This document shows, in pieces, positions 38,296 to 48,641 of a stretch of DNA of 64,000 nt. The position numbers were made by a program, and so were the translations under genes. The notes beneath the pieces are model-generated. The model did not search any database. It was not told where the DNA came from and saw only the letters and a program-made list of their open reading frames with translations. Numbering within the stretch: position 1 is the first letter of the stretch; every line of letters starts with the position of its first letter. Origin of the DNA: Morchella semilibera (taxonomy: Eukaryota > Ascomycota > Pezizomycetes > Pezizales > Morchellaceae); contig CM018603.1 in NCBI GenBank assembly GCA_009192285.1, positions 6,011,613 through 6,075,612 of the forward strand, read 5' to 3'.

Positions 38296-38356
38296 TCAAA
38301 AGTCCCGGGACAACGCAACCGCGAGTTGCTACGGGGGCCTGTCCCGGGATTTTTGA
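38296..38356. repeat. Short inverted repeat around TCCCGGGACA
   Basis: TCAAAAGTCCCGGGACA (38296-38312) is matched at 38340-38356 by TGTCCCGGGATTTTTGA, 16 of 17 positions complementary, with a 27-base GC-rich loop. Each arm contains the palindrome TCCCGGGA. It could be a miniature element or a paired binding site. Confidence 0.65.
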
Positions 38357-39237
38357 CATGGAGGTATACATATTAGAGGATACGTGCACTCATACTCAGC
38401 CAGGCTATCTCGTGCCCAAACTTACAGGTACAGCTTTACACGAGTTCGTAGTATACATACCTCACGAGTGCGCATAATTTCCTACCCAAAGCTCCCCCAG
38501 GATTTAGACGTTAATGCAAATATGCCGGCGGGGGGAGGCAGAAAGGCCCGCCTATATACAGCGTATTCTAGGAGCCAAACCCCTACGTCAAGATAGCAAA
38601 TATACGGGACAGCAAATGGGTCTTGGTGGAGAAGTACAGTACCTATCCCGCAAATCCTTACGAGACAAGAGATCCGAGATACTGAACTATATTAAGAGAT
38701 CTCGAGGCGCGAGTGTACCCCCAGGGTCCTTAAATAACACTGGTGCCGCGGCCACCATAAAAGCTAGGCCCGGTTGTTTTTTTCCATTTCGTTTCCAGGT
38801 ACTATATGGTTCTGTCTGATGCAGTTCGATTTGTATAAACCATATGGGTCTTCAACCTTTGGGCACGGTAGCCAGTAGCTGCGAAATTGTGGTTCTTTGT
38901 CCCTGTTGTATCGCTTTGAGGACTCTTGGGGGTACACAGTATATTACAGGGCCAAATACCGGCTCAATACCCAATACAAAAGGGACAGACTCAAAACTTT
39001 GGCGAGTACATGTAGTCTTTGTGATCCGAGATCACCACATATATTAGATTAATATATAGACGCTAAGTACTAGAAGATCTGAGAAGGCTAGGTCCGACTA
39101 TGTTTTATCTTCTCTTGACGTTTTATTCGAGACTTGAAACCCCTAAATTATAACGCCCCAAATAAGACTTTCTCCCGCTTTTTTTGGTTAATTCATTAAT
39201 TGTATGCAGTCCAAATTCTCTACCATCCCAAGAAATG

Positions 39238-39315
39238 TATCGTATAATGTATCGATAATGTAAACGGGTGGCTATTGCATCCGATAATGCATCCATAATA
39301 TATATAATGCATCAC
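39238..39315. repeat. Degenerate ATAATGYATC tandem repeat
   Basis: Units such as ATGTATCGTATA, ATGTATCGATA, GCATCCGATA, ATGCATCCATA and ATGCATC recur at about 10-12 base spacing. No function can be assigned. Confidence 0.6.
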
Positions 39316-40262
39316 AGTCTCATTTCGCCAAGAGTTCAATATATATGTAATATATCAATAAAAATACAAAAGCTCAGCTCCAGGTTTGAACCTACATTTT
39401 TCCAATCCCCGGGTTCATGCATGTATGGGTTATAAATAAATACATGTGCCTACTCGCATCACCCATTATCACTCGCGATCGTAATAATGATCTCGAAGCC
39501 CTCGGCCTTATATTAAAAGGCCTAGTTGATTTCCCTCATTCATAACAACACTTAGTATGGTAACCTCTTTTTACTACCGGCTCATCTGAGCCATTTGCGA
39601 TATAGTTTATGATCTAATATATAGCGGTGGCGGCAGCAGCGGCAGCTAGCAGCAACCAGCATAGAGATAGAGATAGAGCCCTACGAGATCGATCGCGCCT
39701 TGCCACAACTCGAGTAGGCTCATAGATGAATTTCGTGGCACTCAAAGTAATCTCTCGAATACATGTCTACTTACACGCAATCACAAGATGGTATATAGTA
39801 TGGTGGAAGAATTTATACGGGAACAAAGTCTGTGTGTTGGTGAGTAGATCAAGAAGAGTGGAATCCGGAAAGGCAAACCCCAAAGGCAAAAGCTAGTACC
39901 GTCTATAACGCTGTCTCGAGCATGACCCCCAAGGTAGGGGATCATATACATATGTGCTTAGAGATATATATTATCGGGCCTACATGTACATACTATTAGA
40001 ATTCAAATACCGGAGCTTATTTAAGCAAATATAACTTTAGAAAGTCCCAAAATTTGTATATACATGTAGCTACATGTACTCTGGGCGCATTTTGCTTTTA
40101 TAAATATGTAGTTTTTTGACCTAGTACATGTGCGCACGCGGTTACATACAAATTATTGCGAAAGCTAAATACAGTGTTAAGACTACAGGTTTTAAGTTGT
40201 CGAATTGCCGGTGGTATCCCATTGCCTCTATTAATACTTGGTCAGATCAGTGCATTGCTCCT

Positions 40263-40443
40263 AGTCTCGTGCCCATCCCCTATTTTGGTGTGGCAGGAGA
40301 TGTAGTATTTTATGTATTAGTATTTTATGTATTAGTTAGTCTCGTTCCCAGACCCAATCGGTATTTTTTTTATTGTGGTGTGGATACATAATAAAAAATA
40401 CTACATCTCCAACCACACCAAAATAGGGGATGGGCACGAGACT
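40263..40443. repeat. 181-bp fold-back element upstream of uL1m
   Basis: Arms of 49 bases (40263-40311 and 40395-40443) starting AGTCTCGTGCCCATCCCC are inverted copies with two mismatches. The 83-base centre contains a tandem TATTTTATGTATTAG pair and a partial third copy of the arm end (AGTCTCGTTCCCAG). Just outside, ATACCGATTGGG near 40476 is the inverse of CCCAATCGGTAT near 40355, indicating a nested or older, longer element. No coding capacity. Confidence 0.8.
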
Positions 40444-40523
40444 ACATGTAGTATTACATGTAGTCCATAAAGGAATACCGATTGGGCTCCATGTCAATGA
40501 CAATGACAATGTGCACCGGAGCC

Positions 40524-40569
40524 AGCTGACTCAGCTGGCGGATTGGGATTTCGGTCAGCTGACTCAGCT
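40524..40569. promoter_or_regulatory. Paired AP-1/Gcn4/MARE-like palindromes
   Basis: The 13-base palindrome AGCTGACTCAGCT occurs twice (TGACTCA cores at 40527-40533 and 40560-40566), 33 bases apart and about 160-200 bases before the uL1m start codon. TGACTCA is the site of Gcn4/CpcA and AP-1 type bZIP proteins; the flanks make it close to a Maf-type element. Regulation by such a factor is inference. Confidence 0.5.
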
Positions 40570-40724
40570 CTTTTCCATGAAATTTTTGACCTTCACAATT
40601 CAATGCAGTTGGCTCCCCCCCACCCCCCAATTGGTTCAACTGTGCGCTACACATCAACGAATTGATCACTCAGTCTTGAACGGCTAGCTTGTTGGCTCCG
40701 CAGATCTTTTGCCAATCCCCAACA

Positions 40725-41695
40725 ATGCCCCCTCGACTACATCTCCCAACTTATTCGTTAACCTCTCTCATCTCACCACTTAACCCTCCAGCAGCGGCCG
40801 TTCCACTGTGCCGTACCTACGCTTCTAGAGCTTCCAAAAGCACGAAACCAACCCTCAGAAAAGCTAAGGATAAAAAAGATAAGAAGAAACAACGCACGGA
40901 ATTCATACAATATGACCTAAAGGATGCCCAGCAATTTTCCCTTCTTGAAGCTGTTCGGTACATCCGAGCGGCGGAGGTTGGCCGCGATCCTGTACGGACA
41001 AAATACGAGCTTGCTGTCAAGCTCAAGACCCCCAAAAACGGCCCTCAGTTGAGAGACAAGGTACGGTTACCGACACCCGTGAAGACAGACACCAGGATTT
41101 GTGTTATTGCAGAGGGAAAGGCTGCTCAAGATGCGTTGAGAGCTGGTGCAATAAGGGCTGGGACTGATGAAGTTTTTGATCTTGTACGCACACCTTGTTT
41201 TTTTTTTTTTTTTTTTTTTCTTGGGGGGGGGGGGGGAGGGGCGGGTGACTTTAACCCTCCAAACACGGACTTACATATTCAAAAACCTCTTAGATTCGAA
41301 AGGGGACAATCGATTTCGATCTATGCCTGTGTCACGATAAATCCTTCCAAGCGCTTGTCAAGTCCAAAGTGGCCCGCATCCTCGGCCCCAGAGGTCTTAT
41401 GCCCTCCGCTAAGTTGGGAACCGTTGTCAAAAGCCCCACCGCTGAAATTCATGACCTAGTCGGCAAAGCTAGCTATCGTGAGCGCCTTGGAGTTGTGCGC
41501 ATGCCTATTGGTCAACTTGCATTCACGGAGCGCCAACTGCAAGAAAACATCAAGACATTCATGACACAACTTAAGAAAGACATAGCGGCAATCACTCAGG
41601 TTTCCAAGAGTATTTCAGAGGTAGTTTTGAGTTCCACTAATGGGCCTGGGTTCTCTTTGAGTGGAGAGATCAATCCAAGGGAATCTTTGGCTTAA
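40725..41695 (+). CDS. MRPL1: Mitochondrial ribosomal protein uL1m (MRPL1)
   Basis: Large-subunit mitoribosomal protein L1, part of the mobile L1 stalk. Exons 40725-41183 and 41294-41695 join in phase to 286 residues. The start at 40725 has a good context (CAACAATGCC) and begins a typical mitochondrial presequence rich in Arg, Ser and Thr without acidic residues, with a likely cleavage near CRTYAS. The L1 core is clear: FSLLEAVRYIRA near the start, then FDLIRKGTIDFDLCLCHD across the splice, and the signature LGPRGLMPSAKLGTVV. The 110-nt intron is odd in carrying a run of about 20 T followed by an almost pure G run (41196-41236). eIF5 follows on the same strand. Confidence 0.93.
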
Positions 41696-42533
41696 CGGGT
41701 GTTCTGTGGGGAGGGTTTTGCTTTTGTTTCTTGCCGTTCACACCCTTTGATACTTCTTCACTGCTCTCAATCGTAAATGAGTAACGGTAAATATATGTAT
41801 ATACAAACTACTCGACGATGTAAATTGTGTACCAACTCCCCGTACATCTGTTAAACGACGTTTAAGTGGTGGTGGGCTTACCCGAGCATGGCCGGGTAAC
41901 TGTTTGCATCACTGCCCCGCAATCTTGCATTTGCACTGACCAGTAAAAAACCACAAAATCGATGACTCATCAGAGATACAGGTGGCCTGTGTTAGGAAAG
42001 ATTTTTTATACTCCACAACGCTGGCCCTCTTCCTTTCTTCCTTTTCTCCGCACTCCTGTCTCCCCACCCGTTTGCAAACAAAATCAAAACGAAACACACT
42101 TCGTATCCGTCTCTCACCCAAACCCTCGAGCTTGAGGAAACCCCGCCCCGCCCTTGCAATCAACATCTCAACCCTCCATCTTTCACTCTTTAAGAGTTTC
42201 TCCTTCAGACGAACATCTGGACAGTTCTCCCGCAGCCGTCGTTGTTCATGAATCTTCCCCCCACCGCAAACTCACCATCGAACTGTTCTCGCCTTATACG
42301 GCCCTTGAAAAAGACCAGAAGGACTTTTAGTAATCCTTCTCCTACCTAAATATTCGCTTCCATCCATTGAAAGGAGGGGAGAATCTTCGAAGTCATCTTT
42401 TTCGCCACACGAAACGAAATATAATCCTCTCGGGCTCTTTACAGCAAAATAGTTCATGCTGTTTATCCTCGCCGGTATTTCTCTTATATCATTGTCCGCT
42501 CATTTTAGCTCTTTCGAACACTAAACCGCAATC
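41696..42533. other. Intergenic region between uL1m and eIF5
   Basis: Terminator of uL1m and promoter plus leader of eIF5. The last 400 bases are C/T-rich, as in many fungal promoters of highly expressed genes. No repeats or open frames of note. Confidence 0.6.
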
Positions 42534-43909
42534 ATGGCTACCATCAATATTCGCCGCGATGTTACTGACCCTTTCTACCGCTACAAAATGGAACGCCTTC
42601 AATCTAAGATTGAAGGCAAGGGAAATGGCATCAAGTCTGTCATCGTAAACCTGAGTAGTGTTGCCCATTCCTTGAGCCGTGATCCTGCCTGTAAGTTTGA
42701 CCCCACTAGTTCTCCTAGTTCTTAAAAATTATGGGACACCACTAATTGATGCTCAGATGTGATCAAATTCTTCGGTTTTGAACTAGGTGCCCAGGTTACT
42801 GCCAACCCCCCTGATGACCGTTACATCATCAATGGTGCACACGACTCTGCGAAGCTTCAGGAATATCTTGACACTTTCATCACAAAGTTTGTACTTTGCA
42901 AACAGTGTGAGAATCCTGAAACAGACTTGATTATACAGAAGGACGAATCCATCATTCGTGACTGCAAGGCCTGTGGTCAACGCACTGATGTTGAAATGCG
43001 TCATAAGCTCTCTTCCTACATCGTGAAGAATCCCCCAAAGAAGAAGGTCAGAACTACTTCCTCTAGAAAGAGCACCAAAGGATTGAAGGATGGTGAGAAT
43101 GGTTCTCCAAAGGACAGCGGTTCCGAAGATCAAGGAGATGGTGATGTCGATGGTGGATCGGATGACGAACTCACCAAACGCATCAACGCCGAAGCAAGGG
43201 AGCTTGCGGCTAACGGGAGCGCTTCTGATATCAAGGAGGATGAGTGGGCCGTTGATATGTCTGAGGAAGCTATCAAGGCCCGTGCCAAGAATCTCCCAGA
43301 CGACTTGAAGCGGGCACTTGTCATCGAAGGCGAAGATGACGAAGATGCAGATGGTGTTGACAACCCATATGATCAACTTGGATCTTGGATCGTCGCCCAA
43401 AAGCAGGAGAACGACGGAAAAATCGACGATATCGAGATTTACAAAAAAACTCAAGAACTTGGAATTGAGAAGAAGCACAAGACACTGCAAGTTCTGGCCC
43501 AAACACTCTTTGATGAGAATATCATCAAGGACAATCAGGTCAAAAAGCATGTCGGTCTTCTTAAGAAGGTGTGTTACTCTCTACCTACTCCATTTATTTT
43601 CTAACATTACTGTAGATGATTACTTCTGATCGCCATGAGAAAGCTTTCCTCGGTGGAACTGAACGCTTCGTTGGCAAAGAGTTCCCCAAGCTCATAAGCG
43701 CGATACCTACAATCCTTATGGCTTACTACGAAAATGATCTTGCTACTGAGGAGACCATCACGAAATGGGGCAGTAGGGCGAGTAGAAAATACGTTGATGT
43801 CCAGACAAGTAAGAAGGTTCGCAAGGCCGCTGAACCTTTCTTGAAGTGGCTCGAGGAGGCAGACGAGGATGGCAGTGATGACGATGATGAGGAAGAGGAT
43901 GACGAGTAG
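42534..43909 (+). CDS. TIF5: Translation initiation factor eIF5
   Basis: GTPase-activating protein for eIF2 in start-codon recognition, and a bridge between eIF2, eIF3 and eIF1. Exons 42534-42690, 42757-43568 and 43616-43909 give 420 residues, the usual length. The N-terminal domain begins [16 protein letters not shown]; Arg16 corresponds to the catalytic Arg15 of yeast eIF5. The zinc ribbon is complete (CKQC ... CKAC). A charged linker rich in Ser, Asp and Glu leads to the C-terminal W2/HEAT domain, which ends in aromatic and acidic boxes ([20 protein letters not shown]) typical of the eIF2-beta/eIF3c binding surface. The introns are 66 and 47 nt. No frame disturbance. Confidence 0.96.
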
Positions 43910-44741
43910 TTTTTTCAACGTTCATTACGAGGATACAACCTGACGGTTGATTTACGAATTAAACCATTTATGCTCATGTATCCTATTTTTGTTCCAGAAA
44001 CTAGTGGACTGATATACTTTTTAGGCCTCCTAACCTGGGATCTTGGTTGTGGATTTTATAAAGTGAAATATCGCCACAAGTCGTCCAGGCAAACACGCTG
44101 TATGATTCCCACCCAAACTTATACCACACATATAGCAACTTGGCCAGGCAACAGGCACCCTGATAATGCAGCTGCATCAAACTGGTGTATTCTCCTCTTT
44201 AATCCAGTATCAATTGCATCTCAGTGTTTACATTTTTGCGTAACCTAAGCTTTTGTGGGTTTGTTAGATCGTAACGAACACATGACTCCGACTACATGTA
44301 CGTTTGACTACATGTACGTTATATACAGTCCAGGGTTAGGTGTTCCGGTACCATTTAGCAGTACTTTTTACTCCATGCTCTCCATGCTTTGCGTAGTAAT
44401 AATTTGTCCAGTCAAATAAAGATCTTTTTGGTTTTACCAGCCCTAGGCCCACCACAAAAGAAGAGCCGTACCGGTTTGATGGTTATTGTTATTAGAGGAA
44501 TAAAGGTTTGATCTTTCATGCCAAGACTACACTACCTTCCATGGGTACACATACAAAATTTTCCAGTCCTTCTAAGGATATTTTTATGACAAAATCAAGA
44601 CCAGGCCGTATAGCCTCATATCCTTATAACGAGAGCGATCTGTTGTATACTGTGTAAAGTCTCTCCAGTTTATGTCAGGGTTAGGGGTGCTAGCACGTCC
44701 AACGAAGTACATGTATAGAACTTTCTGCAGAGTATTTCAAT

Positions 44742-44830
44742 GTACTTCGGGTGTAGGGGTAAGTGAGAAGACACCAAGCTGCCAAGTTTGCGTGAAGTTG
44801 TCTTCTCACTTACTCCTACACCCGAAGTAC
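44742..44830. repeat. 89-bp fold-back element, copy C
   Basis: Starts GTACTTCGGGTGTAGGGGTA and ends with its inverse (TACTCCTACACCCGAAGTAC). Arms of about 36 bases pair almost perfectly, including an inner part (AGTGAGAAGACA / TGTCTTCTCACT) absent from copies A and B. The terminal GTAC at its right end overlaps the TA used by the next element. A second short inverted pair CGAAGTACAT/ATGTACTTCG (44703-44749) touches its left end. Confidence 0.8.
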
Positions 44831-45061
44831 AGTCGTGTCCCATAATTTTCCGGATGTCGCGCGCGCATGGCAACGAACGAACCAACGAACCAACGAAGCA
44901 AGAACAGACTATATAGAGCTAGATAATAAATATCATGAAGGGTTACAATAGTTCTCCTCCTATCCTCACTCCTATAACTTTGATTCTGGGATTTGTGGTC
45001 ATCGTGGGGTTGCGGGTTCGTCGTTGCAGCGCGACATCCGGAAAATTATGGGACACGGCTG
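44830..45061. mobile_element. TA-flanked CAG...CTG MITE (pogo/mariner type)
   Basis: A terminal inverted repeat of about 32 bases: left CAGTCGTGTCCCATAATTTT, then CCGGATGTCGCG; right is the inverse with one mismatch near the tip (…CACGGCTG). TA flanks both ends (44828-44829 and 45062-45063). The 232-bp element has no transposase and is probably non-autonomous. Its left end coincides with the right end of fold-back copy C. Confidence 0.8.
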
Positions 45062-45824
45062 TATCACGATTACAATGTTTTCAGATCTCTCCATAATCAA
45101 TTCTTAATTACATACATATGTAGTTGGTATGAAGCTTCGAAAACAAACACATGGGCGCATGAAGTCTCCACATGAGCTGTAGTATCCCTTATCCGAATAA
45201 TCCTAACTGGACTAGACTTTAAAATCCATGTAATCATGACCATTACCGTTTACAGTTTTCAAAAAAAAAAAAAAAAGAAAAAAAAGAAAAAAAAACGACA
45301 GTTACGAATAGGATTGCTAAGCATATGTACCTATTCATACTCCTAGAGTCCTAGTCCCGGATCGCAGCCTTCGCCCGGCTGAAAACATTCAAGCCAAATC
45401 ATGGCTTATCTTGGGGCTCCACAGTGTAATTGCAAGATGCGGAACGACAACATGTATTAGTTATTATAGCTGCGATACATACTTAATTGCGTCGGAAGAA
45501 GACTCCATACTAAGGGCTCTACAGCTACAGCCACTCCCGCGTCTAGGATACTAGTAGAACATCGTAAGACCTCCCCCAAAGAGAGAGAGAGAGAGAGAGC
45601 CACCCAGCCCACCAGACACAGGGCACATCATACAGCGGTCGTAGACCATGGCATATGGCCATGGGACATCGCGTATCGTTGTAACAATGGACTTTTTTGT
45701 GTATCACAGGCGCATATAGATTCTTGATTAGCTATAGCTATAGTGTGAGCGATGAAATTTCATGATACACCTATTGAGCATGCATGCAGTTTCAATTTCC
45801 CAAACTTTTTTTTAGTGCTGTAAT

Positions 45825-45826
<2 letters not shown>

Positions 45827-45866
<40 letters not shown>
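45827..45866. repeat. Poly-A run of 40
   Basis: Forty consecutive A with no interruption. No retroelement-like sequence was recognised immediately upstream. Confidence 0.9.
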
Positions 45867-45871
<5 letters not shown>

Positions 45872-46930
45872 GGAAGGAGATGAAAGTGATTCGCTAAAAT
45901 TTATGCCCAAAGATTTGCGATTTGCAGATCGGAATACCAGATACACATGTGAAAACGTCCCATGTAGTATCACTCGACCCCCTGCCACCCACGTTAGTCC
46001 GGAAGTCTTAACTGGATTTAACACTCTCTTTTTCTATTTTTAGCTTATTAAGGGGCAACAACTATATGCACTTTGCTCAACATTGGACCATTCAATGAGA
46101 GAAAATATGGTGCTGTAAGTACATGTAAGTATGTACATTACTCATATTTTGCGTCGGTACACGCGCGGCGAACAATTTCCAACCGAACTGTATGCGTGCT
46201 GGGCAAAACACCCGTACAGGCGCTGTTTAATGACTGTCTGCATTTACCCAGGATAGAGACTACATGTAGAGTAGCATCTAACTTGCATGCATGCGTGGAG
46301 ATTCTTGAACACATGTATGCAGTTATCCTAACTTCAACTTACTCTATATATAGAGGATGTACATGTATGTACATCTGGCATCTGGTTGTTTGGGTGAACT
46401 TTCACATCCTCTCCTGAATAACGATTGATAAGATAAGATTTCTTAAACCTAACTGATGGCGATACTGATGTGCTTGATTGGTTCAGTCGGAGGGAAGTCA
46501 ACAAAGACGCGATTTATTAATTTGGCCGTGGTTGTGTTGATAAAGTTCGAGTGTTTCCACCGTTGTGAATCAGGCTGGACCGATTTACAAGACTATAATC
46601 AGCGCACGCCTCCTCGAGAGCAGCACCGCTGATTGTTTACCCTGTAGACTAAGCTAGGCTGTGGATTTACTTTACTTTGTGAAACTTGAAACTATCGGAG
46701 CGTTAATTCCGATTCACGTCACCTAAGCCGAGTACTGAATCAGTTTTGGACTGACCCCGGGGCTGACCCCGACCCCTGGGCGCGCCTCTCAATGCGGAGA
46801 TCTTTAGATGATATCTGATAAGATAATATTCAAAGGTGCTTAGTGATTAGATAGATTAGATTAGATATCACGCTTCACAAGACCCACACGTCTCTCTATC
46901 TTCAACACGCCAACACGTAGAAACATCACC

Positions 46931-46936
46931 ATGTAA
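46931..46936 (+). promoter_or_regulatory. Start-stop minimal uORF overlapping the main start
   Basis: The sequence ATGTAATG at 46931-46938 is an ATG directly followed by TAA, and the last base of that stop is the A of the main ATG of the La-related gene. If the transcript begins upstream, ribosomes could terminate and reinitiate here. The role is inference. Confidence 0.4.
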
Positions 46937-48565
46937 TGTTCGTCCCTAGGCAATTCCAGAAAAGGTCCATACCACAAAAGCCAACCCCCGAAACCTCAAC
47001 TTCGAAATCAAATGTACAACTACCGCCGCCGCTGGCTCTAGCCAAAAGAACCGAGGCAGAGTTAGGCGGGGTGGATAATGTCGATATCGTGGTAGCTAGG
47101 GAGACAGTCATGTCACTCGAAATTTTGCTCTCTGATTATTCGCTTGAGAAGGTGCATGGTAAATGGCTGAAGGGGAGGATGCGGGAGTTTGAGGGAAAGA
47201 ATAATTGTGAGCCAAAATAAGGAAACCCTTTTATAACTAGACTAATTATATGGTGCATGACAGATATTCATCTTTCAGCTTTTATAGACTGTCAGTATTT
47301 CTCAACAATTAAACCGGCTCTGTCACAAGTCAGCCTGAAGATGGCGCTTACGGCGTGTAAATCAGACACCCTTGAGGTTTCCCTGGGCTCCATTCGTCTA
47401 TATAGTTCCTAAACACTAACCGACCAATAGCTAAGCTCCGATGGCTATTATGTCCGCCGGAAGACACAAAACAGCTTGTGTTCACAAACCAAGGCTCAAA
47501 ATATCTTCACCGTGTACATTGTATGTTTGCTAAGTTTATATATCATCGGACACTTCGACCGTTCTGTTAACCATAAAGCCTCCAGGAACCAGATGTCCCC
47601 ACTGTCATATCGAACCCAGGGAGGGTAGCAAGAGTCTTGTTTGAATCACCTCTGCCTCGAAGATATCTTCCAGTCCAATTTGTGGAAAATACGCAGAAAC
47701 CATGGACCTTCGTGACTTTTTCGTCGGCATTAACAGAGGATGATATAACGAATAAAAAATTGTGGCCTAAAGATTGGATTATTTTATCTAGGTGGGTTTA
47801 CCCTATTTGTCAATGATTTTTTTGATAGATACTGAAATTCTCTATAAAAAAAACCCCAGGCAGGAGTGGCAAAAACGAGACTCGGAGTATCAGGCCCTGT
47901 TGGCAGCTCAGGCCCCAAACAGGTTTGCGGCAATGGGGAGTAATATCGGCCAGTTACAACCTGAGACAACCAATTCAAAGAAGCACAGAATCGCGAACCC
48001 AGACACCAATTTTCGAGAAGAAAACGCTTCAAAACATAACTTCTCTATTGATACAAGCTTCGAAAAAGGACTAATAGTTCGCATTGCCAATTTACACCCT
48101 TCCACAACTAAAATTGTTATCGACGCACTTGTCAGTCGGGCGGTAGACCGATACCTTCGGAAGAAAAGGCGGGGGGAAGAGGATAATGGCTTGAGTGATG
48201 AAGATCCTCAGCTCCCGCGCATAGGCTATATCGATTACGAGAAGGGGTTGGATGAGGCATACTTAAGACTAGAAAACCCAGAGGACTCCTTGTTGATTGT
48301 CCACGCGTTGAAAAAACGGAAAAGAAGAATGCGAGATGGCGAAGATAGAAAAGGGGAAAGGGGAGCCAACAAAGAAACCTGGGTTCTGGGGAAGATACTT
48401 TCTGGAGAAGAGGAGAAAATTTATTGGGAGAAAGTGTTCTCGATCAAAGTGAAGAAAGGAAGGGGGAAGCATGCCCAAGACTTTAGGTCTGGGAATAAAA
48501 GAGCAATAATGGGTAGCGAGGCTTCGGGCACCGAAGCTCCAAAGCGCCTCAAATTTGATCAATAG
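46936..48565 (+). CDS. La-related protein, Pof8/LARP7-like (La motif, RRM, xRRM)
   Basis: Probable RNA-binding chaperone of the LARP7 group; in fission yeast the member Pof8/Lar7 is a constitutive telomerase RNA protein. Five exons, which I reassembled from phase and similarity: 46936-47206, 47288-47376, 47431-47520, 47586-47791 and 47860-48565, giving 453 residues. La motif: LEILLSDYSLEKVHGKWLKG to TLELSSDGYYVRRK. RRM1: NIFTVYI, then GRVARVLFESPLPRY and KPWTFVTFSSA. A linker (WQKRDSEYQALLAAQ) leads to a C-terminal xRRM: GLIVRIANLHPSTTKIVI, IGYIDYEKGLDEAYLRL and the helix-alpha-3 signature SGEEEKIYWEKV. The FYFSD core of the La motif is changed to LLSD, so classical 3'-UUU binding is doubtful, as in Pof8. 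It converges tail to tail with hsp9 (77-base gap). Donor of exon 2 is GTTTCC. Domain calls are good; telomerase role is inference. Confidence 0.75.
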
Positions 48566-48641
48566 AATTGTTTGTTCATTCAAGATTATTCATTCAATAC
48601 ATAATAACAACCCAAACACCAGTCCTGATTTAGTTGCAAGA

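Larger units (their letters stand above)
37422..40724. other. 3.3-kb intergenic region with several small inverted-repeat elements
   Basis: No supported gene. Contains the pogo-type MITE at 37707-37894, a CCCGGGACA inverted repeat at 38296-38356, tandem ATAATGYATC units at 39238-39315, repeated TACATGTA palindromes, a 181-bp fold-back at 40263-40443 and two AP-1/MARE-like sites at 40524-40569 ahead of the uL1m gene. Confidence 0.6.
43910..46935. other. 3-kb intergenic region with fold-back elements and poly-A tracts
   Basis: No supported gene. Holds the fold-back copy C (44742-44830), an adjoining TA-CAG MITE (44830-45061), repeated TACATGTA palindromes, an A-rich tract at 45260-45296, a GA run at 45584-45598 and 40 consecutive A at 45827-45866. 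The last 300 bases are the likely promoter of the La-related gene. Confidence 0.6.
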
